Counted from the first letter of the stretch, positions 1 to 7,134 are shown. The stretch: 12,966 nt of DNA from Nostoc sp. GT001 (GCF_030382115.1 NZ_JAUDRJ010000003.1:6731233-6744198); one strand, 5' to 3'. Notes: generated by a model not told the origin, from the letters alone. A program made the numbers and translations.

Positions 1-348
1 CCCCCGCCTCAAAGAGCGCCAGCCTTAAAGCTGATTCATAGCACTGGCAGAGAATTTCATCTCATTGGGGAAGGAGGTTATATTGGTCGCCGCAGTCAGA
101 GTCCAGGAATAGCGCCGCCAGAAATTGACTTGACCAGCATTCCCAGTGAGGGAATAGTCTCTCGTCGTCATGCGCGAGTCGATTGGGACTGGTCGCAAAA
201 TTCTTACATGATTGTTGACATGAGTACAAATGGTATTTATTTGAACAACAATCCTCTGACTCCCGGTATGCAGTATCGCCTACTCAACGGTGATTTGCTG
301 CGATTTGGTCAAGATAATCTAGTTAATTTCACTATATATGTAGTGTAG
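1..348 (+). CDS. FHA-domain protein, C-terminal part (5' end outside window)
   Basis: Frame 1 is open from the first base to a TAG at 346-348, giving 115 residues that start mid-protein. They form a near-complete forkhead-associated (FHA) domain: YIGRR early on, then SRRHARV (the conserved Ser-x-x-His of the phosphothreonine pocket), then VDMSTNGIYLNN (the conserved Asn-Gly) and a final beta-strand LLRFGQDNLVNF. FHA domains bind phosphothreonine peptides and usually act with Ser/Thr kinases, which are abundant in filamentous cyanobacteria. The domain lies at the extreme C-terminus, so the missing N-terminal part may hold a zinc ribbon, a kinase or another FHA; nothing here tells which. A TTG at 130 would split the domain and is not a credible start. 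It converges with the gene ending at 712. Confidence 0.88.
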   Translation, partial: PPPQRAPALKLIHSTGREFHLIGEGGYIGRRSQSPGIAPPEIDLTSIPSEGIVSRRHARVDWDWSQNSYMIVDMSTNGIYLNNNPLTPGMQYRLLNGDLLRFGQDNLVNFTIYVV

Positions 349-350
349 TT

Positions 351-554
351 TTGCAAAGAGACGCGATGAATCGCCATCTCTACAATAATCAGTCGTTTTG
401 GGACTTCCAAATAAAAAAATATCCAACTATTTATTGTGGGGTGGGCGACACGATAGCCCTTGATTAGGGGCGCTCATGTTGCCTACCCCACAAAATTGAA
501 TAATTTATTTCTTGGAAATCCCTTTGTAGAGAAGGCATTTATCGCGTCTTTGTG
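351..554. mobile_element. Nested palindromic MITE-like element
   Basis: The spacer between two convergent genes is almost entirely one large imperfect inverted repeat. The inner element is 400-522: GGGACTTCCAA at the left end pairs with TTGGAAATCCC (512-522) at the right, followed inward by AT-rich arms, then TTGTGGGGTGGGC (433-445) against GCCTACCCCACAA (481-493), then a weaker GGCGACACGATAGCCC-type stem around an apical loop near 460-468. Outside it, 351-385 (TTGCAAAGAGACGCGAT... CTCTACAA) is repeated in inverted orientation at 524-552. There is no open reading frame, so it would be non-autonomous. No convincing target-site duplication is seen, only TTT on both sides of 400-522. Repeats with these ends are, from memory, dispersed in Nostoc-type genomes. 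Confidence 0.7.
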
Positions 555-666
555 ATGATTTAACGTGAGTTCGACTGTTGATAAAGCCTGAAAAATCTGA
601 CATGTATAGGTTTGAAGAATTAACGGACTTGAAAGAGTCCTGAGTTTATTAAGAATCAAGTCAATA

Positions 667-706
667 AAGTGCCATACATATTACAGCGATTTTCAATCGG
701 GCACTT
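667..706. repeat. Stem-loop at the 3' end of the GNAT-TPR gene
   Basis: AAGTGCC (667-673) and GGCACTT (700-706) form a perfect 7-bp stem with a 26-nt loop, immediately after the stop codon of the minus-strand gene. There is no clear U-tract, so it could be a weak terminator or an mRNA 3' end stabiliser. Confidence 0.3.
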
Positions 707-711
707 GACTT

Positions 712-3057
712 CTATTGTTTCGCAACACTGACCTTAATTTTAATACCGTCCTCTTCTTGCAGTGCTTGGCGTAGACGATCGCGAACCTCTGTCAAATCTG
801 GCTTTAGTATGATCGCTCGCTGATAGTATTTGATTGCAGTCTTCATATCTCCTGATTGGTGGTGAACCTTGCCCAAATCGTAATTGAGTGCAGCATAGTG
901 ATCTCGATCGGCTGCCAATAGCTTGTCTTGTGCATAGAGGACGGTTGCGATTCCTACCTCGGCTTCAAGGTAGTTGGGTCGCAAGGCTTGGGCGCTTTGG
1001 TAATGTGCGATGGCCTCGTCCAAGTTTCCTTGTTCTTCTAGGGCAAATCCTAGATGATAGTGAACTTCTGGTTGGTTTGGATTGAGGACGAGAGATTGCC
1101 GATAGTATTCCGTTGCAGTTTCTAAATCATCTGCCTGTTTGCAGTGGTTGCCTAATTTATAATTGAGGGCAGCAGAATGCGCTTGTTTTTCTAAGGGCAG
1201 CTTTCCCTGAGCATAAATAGCATTCGCTAAACTCACTTCGGCTTGAAGATAGTCGGGTTGCAGGGCTTGGGCGCTTTGGTAATATGCGATCGCGTCGTCC
1301 AAGTTTCCTAGTTTTTGGAATGTCATGCCCAGGTGATAGTGAGCTTCTGCTAGAGTGGGCTGCATTGTGATGGATTGGCGATAGTATTCGATCGCAACCT
1401 TGAAATCACCTACCTGTTTTCGTCTGCGACCCAATTCATAGTTGAGGGTGGCGTAATGCAGCTGCTTTTCTGGGGATAATGTTCCTTGAGCATAGCGGGC
1501 ATTTGCCAAAATTACTTCTGCTTCGATGGAGTTGGGCTGGAGTTCTTGGGATTTTTGGTAATGTGCGATCGCAGCTTCCCATTGATTCTGTTGTTGCAAC
1601 GTATAGCCAAGATTATGATGGATTGCTGATGAAAGCATTGAGGATTCGGAGGGGAGTGCTAAAGCTTGCTGATATGCTGCTTCTGCTTCTGGTAATTTAT
1701 TTTGAGCTTGATGCAAGTTGCCTAAACTAAACCAGGCTTTCACATATTGAGGTTGCACCTGAAGGACATCTCTGAACAACTCTTCAGCGATTGAGTAATT
1801 TCCTTTCTGGTGCATCAAGATTCCTAACCGATAGAGTGCGTCTGGATGTTGAGGTTGCACGTTGAGAATTTGACGATAGCCTTGCTCTGCTCGATCGAGT
1901 CGGTTAGTTTGTTGGTAATGGATAAAATGGTGGAGCGCTTCTGGAATTGTTCTTAAATTTAGCACTTGATTTTGGTGCGATCCCTTGGGTTGGATCGCCA
2001 TAGTTTTGATCTGGCGGGCTTTAGCGCCAAACGAAAACTTGTATGCCTCGTTGCCCATCAGGAAATCATAGACTTTAAATTTATTGTCAATCGCATATTT
2101 AATCCCGTAAGCATGAAGAACCAGACCAGAAGAAAACTCTTTCACGGTGTCGTCGCGACCTGCAATGAAGAAGAGAGCCGTTTTGCGATCAAAATCCATT
2201 AGGTTCGCGATCGCGCCCAGCGGTTGCTTTCCATGCCAGAGAACTGGTAAGTATAAGCTTTGGTGTTCAAAGCAATGACGCAAAAAAAACCCGATTTTCT
2301 CTACGATTTTTTGGCAGTAGTCTGCGCCTTTTCTACCTTCCCAATTGGTTTGCCAAAATCCTAAGAGGATCTCTAGATGAACATCTAAATTCTCTGCGTT
2401 GACCTGAGTCACGTGGAAGTCGTTGGAGCTTTCAACTTTTCTCAATAGGCGTCTGATTTTCTGCCGAGTGTTGGAGCTAACGACGGTTTGTAGGTACTGT
2501 TCCCAGTCGTCTGGCAAAGCGATGTACGGAACAATGCTATTGTCGATTTGATCTACTAAATCGCTCAACCGTTCCTGTTGTGCCAATTCAAAGGCTTCTG
2601 TGGAGAATTGATCCAGGAACCGACTCATTCGCCCAATGTTAGTTTGAATCTTTTCGACTTCAAAAATAGCCCAAGTTTCCTGCTGTTGCTGAAGGAACTG
2701 GGCAAAGGCAGAAGTGACTGCTGCTTCATATTCTGGCAAGCAAATAAACCCAAGATGCTCTGAATCTGCAACTCCCATCATTGAGAGACGACTCTGGAGA
2801 CAGCCTTCGGGATGTTCTGCGATCGCAATTTCTAGCGGAAAAAATGCCACATACTCTGAAGTTGGGGCAGTTGATTTTGCCGCTAATATAAACCACGTTG
2901 CACGGAACTGGCTGCACCATTTCAGCACACCAGATAGCCAAGTCCAAGACAAGAAGAATTGAGCTTCAGGATCAGTTTTGTATACGGAGTCCCAATGGTT
3001 TCTAATCGTTTGGAACGTTTCAAAATTATCAACGATCTCAATTTCAATGTCTTTCAT
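712..3057 (-). CDS. GNAT acyltransferase (CelD/BcsL, Acetyltransf_6 type) fused to a TPR array
   Basis: A 781-residue protein from the ATG at 3057. The frame extends to a TTG at 3141, but the extra 28 residues look unlike the family and the ATG has a purine-rich AGAGAG upstream. Residues about 5-350 resemble the FemAB-like acyltransferase domain of CelD/BcsL proteins, with SSGLVLHAYGIKYAI and the hallmark YDFLMGNEAYKFSFGA near 330-345. From about 375 to 770 there are roughly a dozen TPR-like helical repeats (LDRAEQGYRQILNVQP..., NLDDAIAYYQSAQALQP), including three copies of a 93-residue unit. No signal peptide or membrane segment is seen, so it is probably cytoplasmic. Members of this fold acylate amino groups in exopolysaccharide, cell-wall or peptide-modification pathways; the TPRs probably recruit a partner. 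The substrate is unknown. Same strand as the repeat-peptide gene 239 bp upstream. Confidence 0.85.
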   Translation of the reverse strand: MKDIEIEIVDNFETFQTIRNHWDSVYKTDPEAQFFLSWTWLSGVLKWCSQFRATWFILAAKSTAPTSEYVAFFPLEIAIAEHPEGCLQSRLSMMGVADSEHLGFICLPEYEAAVTSAFAQFLQQQQETWAIFEVEKIQTNIGRMSRFLDQFSTEAFELAQQERLSDLVDQIDNSIVPYIALPDDWEQYLQTVVSSNTRQKIRRLLRKVESSNDFHVTQVNAENLDVHLEILLGFWQTNWEGRKGADYCQKIVEKIGFFLRHCFEHQSLYLPVLWHGKQPLGAIANLMDFDRKTALFFIAGRDDTVKEFSSGLVLHAYGIKYAIDNKFKVYDFLMGNEAYKFSFGAKARQIKTMAIQPKGSHQNQVLNLRTIPEALHHFIHYQQTNRLDRAEQGYRQILNVQPQHPDALYRLGILMHQKGNYSIAEELFRDVLQVQPQYVKAWFSLGNLHQAQNKLPEAEAAYQQALALPSESSMLSSAIHHNLGYTLQQQNQWEAAIAHYQKSQELQPNSIEAEVILANARYAQGTLSPEKQLHYATLNYELGRRRKQVGDFKVAIEYYRQSITMQPTLAEAHYHLGMTFQKLGNLDDAIAYYQSAQALQPDYLQAEVSLANAIYAQGKLPLEKQAHSAALNYKLGNHCKQADDLETATEYYRQSLVLNPNQPEVHYHLGFALEEQGNLDEAIAHYQSAQALRPNYLEAEVGIATVLYAQDKLLAADRDHYAALNYDLGKVHHQSGDMKTAIKYYQRAIILKPDLTEVRDRLRQALQEEDGIKIKVSVAKQ
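985..1560 (-). repeat. 279-bp (93-residue) tandem super-repeat inside the TPR region
   Basis: The word GCTTGGGCGCTTTGGTAAT recurs with its context at 985 and 1264, and a diverged copy (TTCTTGGGATTTTTGGTAAT) lies 279 bp further on near 1542. At protein level each unit reads, in order, AEV-x-x-A-x-x-x-YAQ, then LNY-x-LG, then YYRQS, HYHLG and GNLD-x-AIA-x-YQSAQAL. The exact period indicates duplication of three TPRs as a block within the gene. Confidence 0.85.
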
Positions 3058-3296
3058 GCTGACTCTCTGGCAGATGCAAAGTGACGCAGTTGCAAAAAAT
3101 CTTCTGGTTCTTGAAAGCGGCCAAGTATCGACTTTCAACAACCAGGAGATTTGTGAATTATCAAAAGCTAAAGTGGAATAACCCAGGTTTGCAAGTATGA
3201 GGTTGCGGTGATTCCGAAATGGTGAGAAAAGTTAAGCTCCAGCGCGCTGGAAAGTTACACAACCATTTGGGTTACGCAACACTCACTCAATTTCTA

Positions 3297-3524
3297 TTAT
3301 TTGACATAGACCTTGACCCACTTGCTCCACTTACCCCACTTACCCCACTTACCCCACTTGTCCCAGTCTTTGTCTTTGTCTTTGTCTTTGTCTTTGTCTT
3401 TATCTTTATCTTTGTCTTTGTCTTTGCCCCAGTCTTTGCCTTTGCCGTAGTCGCCACCGCCTACTACAGTGTTTGTATCTGCGGATTCAGCTTGCTCTAA
3501 GTATGTCAAGTCGTTAATAATCAT
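3297..3524 (-). CDS. Small double-glycine leader-type peptide with KD and KWG repeats
   Basis: A 75-residue protein from an ATG at 3522-3524, preceded by AGGAGAGG at good Shine-Dalgarno spacing, which decides both strand and start. Residues 1-24 (MIINDLTYLEQ... VVGGG) are acidic and hydrophobic and end in Gly-Gly, like leader peptides cut by C39-type peptidases/ABC exporters in cyanobacterial peptide clusters. Residues 25-33 are DYGKGKDWG, 34-53 are ten Lys-Asp pairs, and the tail is five Lys-Trp-Gly/Ser/Val triplets ending KVYVK. There is no cysteine, and no serine or threonine in the core except one Ser. The overlapping plus-strand frame is low-complexity and lacks a ribosome site. No exporter is visible nearby. 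The function is not known; a secreted or modified ribosomal peptide is my inference. The acyltransferase-TPR gene lies downstream on the same strand. Confidence 0.72.
   Translation of the reverse strand: MIINDLTYLEQAESADTNTVVGGGDYGKGKDWGKDKDKDKDKDKDKDKDKDKDWDKWGKWGKWGKWSKWVKVYVK
3312..3365 (-). repeat. 9-bp tandem repeat, six units (encodes Lys-Trp-Gly/Ser/Val)
   Basis: On the plus strand the unit CTTACCCCA occurs exactly at 3330, 3339 and 3348, with one or more changes at 3312, 3321 and 3357. It is in frame with the minus-strand peptide gene and encodes its KWG-type tail. Confidence 0.95.
3366..3425 (-). repeat. Hexanucleotide microsatellite, ten units (encodes Lys-Asp)
   Basis: Ten uninterrupted GTCTTT units; the seventh and eighth are ATCTTT, a synonymous change. 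Read on the minus strand this is AAAGAC/AAAGAT, i.e. (Lys-Asp)10. It directly abuts the 9-bp repeat. Confidence 0.97.
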
Positions 3525-3525
3525 T

Positions 3526-3537
3526 TAGATTCCTCTC
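3526..3537 (-). promoter_or_regulatory. Strong ribosome binding site of the repeat-peptide gene
   Basis: On the minus strand AGGAGAGG stands about 7 nt before the ATG at 3524. It is among the strongest Shine-Dalgarno sequences in a window where most genes have weak or none. Confidence 0.75.
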
Positions 3538-3578
3538 CTGGATCAAAAGTGATTTGATTTGTGTTAACTGTTTTAGTC

Positions 3579-3590
3579 TTGACGCGTCAA
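3579..3590. promoter_or_regulatory. 12-bp perfect palindrome, possible operator
   Basis: TTGACGCGTCAA is a perfect palindrome 55 bp upstream of the repeat-peptide start. Its left half also resembles a -35 hexamer (TTGACG) on either strand, but no good -10 box follows at 17 bp on the minus strand. An operator for a dimeric regulator is possible. Confidence 0.3.
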
Positions 3591-4307
3591 CTATACTTGG
3601 ACTGGGGACAAGAAATTTCTTTTTTTCAAGTGTAGAAAAAACCTGGGTTTTTGCGGCGGCGACAGCGCTGACACGAATGACGTACTAAGATTTCTTGCCC
3701 TCAGGCGCTTGTTGTTTAATAACTACCAGTAATTAAGCATGTAACACAATCTATCTAAAGTAGTATAAAAATTTTGTTCTTCAGCAGATAGGATGCCAAA
3801 TACGTCTGTAAATCAGCTTGAAACCTTGGCTGGGCAATAATAAAAGTCATTATTCTTAGCGTTTTCGGCTTGATAATGAAATTTATGCCAACTAAAACTG
3901 CCTGTAAGTCCTGATTATCAATGTATTTTACGGACTTTAGACATCGTAATGTTTTCAATTTAATTATCAAGTTAATTGCGGGTTTGACCGAGGCGATTTT
4001 AGATTTTGGATTAAATGAAAATCTGAAATCTAAAATATTTGGTCTCAAGCCTCTGGTTTCACGGAGAAGAAAAACAAAAATTTTTCAATATTTAAGCCTC
4101 TTGTTTATAAGGAGAGGTTAATCCAAACATCGTAAATTGATTGACTGCGTATACTTATTTGCTTTAACAACCATTTCTTGATATCTATCTACATCTACCC
4201 CCAAGACTTACCTGCTCAATATCCTGCTATTTTTAGTTAGTCGAACTCGCATTTCTTTATTAAATCCAAAATCCAATATTCGGTCATTAGCCATTTTCGC
4301 TGATCAC
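3591..4307. other. Long AT-rich spacer without a credible gene
   Basis: Open frames here (for example 3755-4048 on the minus strand) have no ribosome site and composition typical of AT-rich spacer. Structure seen: a tight hairpin AAAAACC-TG-GGTTTTT (3637-3652); ACAAGAAAT (3608-3616) facing ATTTCTTG (3690-3697) as a loose inverted repeat; and ATTTTAGATTT (3996-4006) with AAATCTAAAAT (4026-4036), a perfect 11-bp stem with a 19-nt loop. TTAAATCCAAAATCCAATAT near 4259-4279 is the type of low-complexity filler common in Nostoc spacers. Confidence 0.6.
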
Positions 4308-4358
4308 GAAAGACAAAGGACAATGGACACATGACGGTGGACAGAGGACAAAGGAAAA
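4308..4358 (+). repeat. Short tandem heptamer-type repeats before the TrpD2-like gene
   Basis: Degenerate 7-bp units (AAAGACA, AAGGACA, ATGGACA, GTGGACA, GAGGACA, AAGGAAA) run up to the ATG at 4359. This matches the short tandemly repeated repetitive (STRR) class of heterocystous cyanobacteria. The last unit supplies an AAAGGA Shine-Dalgarno-like motif 4 nt before ATG 4359. Confidence 0.75.
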
Positions 4359-5452
4359 ATGAGCAATGTATTTCGGGAATTCTGCAAAAAGTAGGCAGCG
4401 GAAACCACACAGGCGAGAATTTAACTCGCACCCAAGCAGCCACCGCTACTAAAATGATGCTGCTGGGTGAAGCGACACCAGCCCAAATTGGGGCGTTTTT
4501 GATTGCTCATCGAATCAAGCGTCCCACGGGGGAAGAGTTAGCCGGAATGTTGGATGCTTATGAGGAACTGGGGCCAAAATTGCAACCCATAGCCTCTGGG
4601 CGACCAGCGATCGCTCTTGGCATCCCTTATGATGGTAGAACACGCACAGCACCAATTAGTCCCGTAACAGCTTTACTACTCGCCGCAGTGGGACAACCAG
4701 TGGTAATGCATGGTGGCGATCGCTTACCAACAAAGTACGGCTTACCGCTGATAGATATTTGGCAGGGTTTAGGAGTCGATTGGACTAACTTACCCCTAGC
4801 AAAAACTCAGCAAGTGTTTGAGCAAACGGGAATCGGCTTTATTTATCTACCTCAGCATTTTCCCTTAACTACAAGTATTTGGGAGTACCGTGACCAACTT
4901 GGCAAACGTCCACCGTTGGCGACAATGGAGCTAATCTGGTGTCCTTATGCTGGCGATGCTCACGTAATTGCTGGGTTTGTCCATCCGCCAACAGAAGGGA
5001 TGTTTCAGATCGCTCTAGGACTGCGGGGAGTGACAAAATTTACATTAGTCAAAGGATTGGAAGGTAGTTGCGACTTACCGCGCGATCGCACTGCAATCAT
5101 CAGCTTATCTTCATCCGTAGCACCCCAAGAGGTAGAACGATTGCACCTCGTACCGCGTGATTACGGCTTTACTACCAAGAACGTACCCCTTGGAACTACT
5201 GAAGAACTGGTGGCAGATATTCAAGAGGTTTTGGCAGGTAAACCAGGTGAATTGATGCAAACAGCCCTGTGGAATGGCGGATTTTATTTATGGCGGAGTG
5301 GTATTTGTTCAGATATGGTAGAGGGTTTAGCGAAAGCAGAAGAATTATTAACCAATGGTGTAGTAGTAGCTAAACTCCAAGAACTGAGCCAGATAGTAAA
5401 TTCAGTGTCAGCAGATATATCCTTTAGGGTGTCAACGACTTCTCCAAAATAG
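4331..5452 (+). CDS. Anthranilate phosphoribosyltransferase family protein (TrpD2/YbiB-like), apparent N-terminal frameshift
   Basis: From about residue 18 onward this is the nucleoside phosphorylase-like/TrpD fold: helical N-terminal domain (LTRTQAATATKMMLLGEATPAQIGAFLIAHRIKRPTGEELAGMLDAYEEL, residues 31-80), then an alpha/beta domain. The catalytic GTGGDG loop of true TrpD is replaced by GIPYDGRTRTAPIS (97-110), as in TrpD2-type proteins. Those are not the tryptophan enzyme, and E. coli YbiB binds nucleic acids. The first 17 residues from ATG 4331 are translated repeat DNA. A better start is ATG 4359 with AAAGGA upstream; it reads MSNVFREFCKK then hits TAG at 4392, and a minus-one shift in the A-run at 4386-4390 joins VGSGNHTG in frame. 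So the start is probably 4359 with a one-base deletion or a sequencing error. It converges with, and overlaps, the LCP gene. Confidence 0.85.
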   Translation: MTVDRGQRKNEQCISGILQKVGSGNHTGENLTRTQAATATKMMLLGEATPAQIGAFLIAHRIKRPTGEELAGMLDAYEELGPKLQPIASGRPAIALGIPYDGRTRTAPISPVTALLLAAVGQPVVMHGGDRLPTKYGLPLIDIWQGLGVDWTNLPLAKTQQVFEQTGIGFIYLPQHFPLTTSIWEYRDQLGKRPPLATMELIWCPYAGDAHVIAGFVHPPTEGMFQIALGLRGVTKFTLVKGLEGSCDLPRDRTAIISLSSSVAPQEVERLHLVPRDYGFTTKNVPLGTTEELVADIQEVLAGKPGELMQTALWNGGFYLWRSGICSDMVEGLAKAEELLTNGVVVAKLQELSQIVNSVSADISFRVSTTSPK

Positions 5453-6848
5453 ATTTTTGTTCCAACCAATCTTTACCTACTTGGATACTGATATCTGAGC
5501 CAAGGTTGCCAGTGCTTTCCACGCGCACTTCACCAAATCCCAAAGTGCTGCGAATTGATTCGGCACTGTCACCATCTCCCTGTTGGGCGACAATATGAGT
5601 TACATCTAGGGGTTCACCCCATGCCTTGGCAACATAGATGTTGCGATATCCAGATTTTTCCAAGGCTCTAATTAACGGTTGCAGTTCAGAGCGATCGCCA
5701 CCTGTACTATCTTGAATTGCTACACGCAAAGAGCGGGGGTTAGTTGTAGTTGCCAGCTGTTCCTGTTCTGACTCCAAGCCAAAGTGTTGAGCCATCAGTT
5801 TCGCAATCCCATTTTTGTTTGGCAACCAATAGCTAGCATCATACTCATTCTTCTCGCTAAAGCGACCTGGCAGCATTAACATTTGCATATTAGAGCGATT
5901 TGTCCGCACCCCAAAACCCATTAGCGCCACTAACTCTTCAACAGTCAAGTTAGTATCAATATGGTCTTTCACAACATCAAGAACTTTAGGTAATTGAGCA
6001 ACAGTTGCTGGGTTGAGTGTTTGATCCATCAAAGCACGCATGACCATTTGCTGGCGCTGAATCCGACCAATATCACCGAGTTCGTCATGGCGAAAACGCA
6101 GTAATTGCAATGTTTGGTCGCCATTGAGATGCTGCTTACCAGCCTTCAAATTGATGTACAAATGCTGAGAATCATCTTGATATTTCATATCTTTAGGAAC
6201 GTAGACAGTTACGCCACCCAAAGCATCAATCAGCTTGCCAACTCCCAAAACGTTAATTCGGACATAGCGATCAATTCCCGCTCCTCCTAAGAGATTACTA
6301 ACAGTTCTGGCAGTCAAAGCTGGGCCACCTTCAACGTTGGCGGAGTTAATTTTTTTCACTCCATACCCCTCTATTTCCGTGCGGGTATCTCTGGGAATGG
6401 AGAGCATATTTATTTTTTTCGTCTCTGGATCAAATTTGACCAAGAGCATCACATCAGAAAGACCATCAAAGGAGTTGACTTGGGGTAGGTATTTGAGGTT
6501 TTTGGTATCTTCAGGAGGGTTTTGGACATCTGGGGGAAGTACGCTCATTCCCATTACCAAAAGATTCACTGGACGAGTTAATTCTGAAAATCGCAGCACA
6601 CCTCCAGAAATGCGATCGCTATCAAAGGCCGCCTCATCCTTTGGAGTTAGCTGCGCTTGTTGCAAAGGCGTACTGGTCAAAGACACTGCTAAAAGCGCCC
6701 CCGCAGTTGCAGATACCATCGCAATACCACCCATACCTACCCAAAACCACAGCCACCGTCCTGATGTCGAGTTTTGGGGAATTTTTTTATTGGACTTTGA
6801 GGCTTTTCCCGACTGGTTTTCTTCCGCCGAACTTCTTTGAATGGTCAC
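5424..6848 (-). CDS. LytR-CpsA-Psr (LCP) family cell-wall ligase with LytR_C domain
   Basis: Starting at the GTG at 6848 gives 474 residues. The frame runs four codons further to a GTG at 6860, but 6848 has GAGGAA six bases upstream and 6860 has no ribosome site. Order: basic cytoplasmic tail (about 1-32), one membrane anchor (about 33-58), LCP catalytic domain (about 92-275) with LSIPRDTRTEI and RFRHDELGDIGRIQRQQ carrying the conserved Arg/Asp residues that bind the polyprenyl pyrophosphate, and a C-terminal LytR_C domain (about 374-460). LCP proteins transfer polyprenyl-linked glycopolymers to peptidoglycan or other acceptors outside the plasma membrane; in cyanobacteria the glycan is not known. 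No frame damage. The 3' end overlaps the convergent TrpD2-like gene by 29 bp. Confidence 0.95.
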   Translation of the reverse strand: MTIQRSSAEENQSGKASKSNKKIPQNSTSGRWLWFWVGMGGIAMVSATAGALLAVSLTSTPLQQAQLTPKDEAAFDSDRISGGVLRFSELTRPVNLLVMGMSVLPPDVQNPPEDTKNLKYLPQVNSFDGLSDVMLLVKFDPETKKINMLSIPRDTRTEIEGYGVKKINSANVEGGPALTARTVSNLLGGAGIDRYVRINVLGVGKLIDALGGVTVYVPKDMKYQDDSQHLYINLKAGKQHLNGDQTLQLLRFRHDELGDIGRIQRQQMVMRALMDQTLNPATVAQLPKVLDVVKDHIDTNLTVEELVALMGFGVRTNRSNMQMLMLPGRFSEKNEYDASYWLPNKNGIAKLMAQHFGLESEQEQLATTTNPRSLRVAIQDSTGGDRSELQPLIRALEKSGYRNIYVAKAWGEPLDVTHIVAQQGDGDSAESIRSTLGFGEVRVESTGNLGSDISIQVGKDWLEQKSILEKSLTP

Positions 6849-7134
6849 AGACTTCCTCACACTTACTCACTAATCAAATTCAGTAATTTTGCAGATTAAA
6901 AACACCCAAACAAATCAACCCATAATAGCTAACTCTTAATTATCGGTGCTAACTTTTTTAATGTAGTGTCAACCACAACACTTATAGCAGCATTTATTCT
7001 TTTTTTGGGACAACCTGGAGATGTTTTACTGAAGTATGGCAATAATAAACTGGATTTGACTAGATATATAGAGAAATCAGCCAGAAATTTTCCAAAAATC
7101 AGTAAAAACACCGACAATTTGTCACCATAAAAAA

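Noticed and set aside
2726..2947. Second minus-strand frame inside the GNAT-TPR gene
   Set aside because: A shadow of the long coding frame, without its own start signals.
3058..3141. N-terminal extension of the GNAT-TPR protein to a TTG
   Set aside because: The added 28 residues look non-native and the ATG at 3057 with AGAGAG upstream is a better start.
3219..3500. Plus-strand open frame across the microsatellite (Leu-Thr-Pro and Val-Phe repeats)
   Set aside because: It is the antisense reading of the peptide gene; it has no ribosome site, whereas the minus-strand frame has AGGAGAGG and a leader-like start.
3755..4048. Minus-strand open frame of 97 codons with an internal IN-x-IIK-x-KTLR repetition
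   Set aside because: AT-rich spacer composition, no Shine-Dalgarno, no recognisable domain; part of it is a spacer palindrome (3996-4036). The repetition is weak at DNA level.
6929..7117. Minus-strand open frame of 62 codons between the LCP and membrane protein genes
   Set aside because: Low-complexity AT-rich composition and no ribosome site; nothing supports translation.
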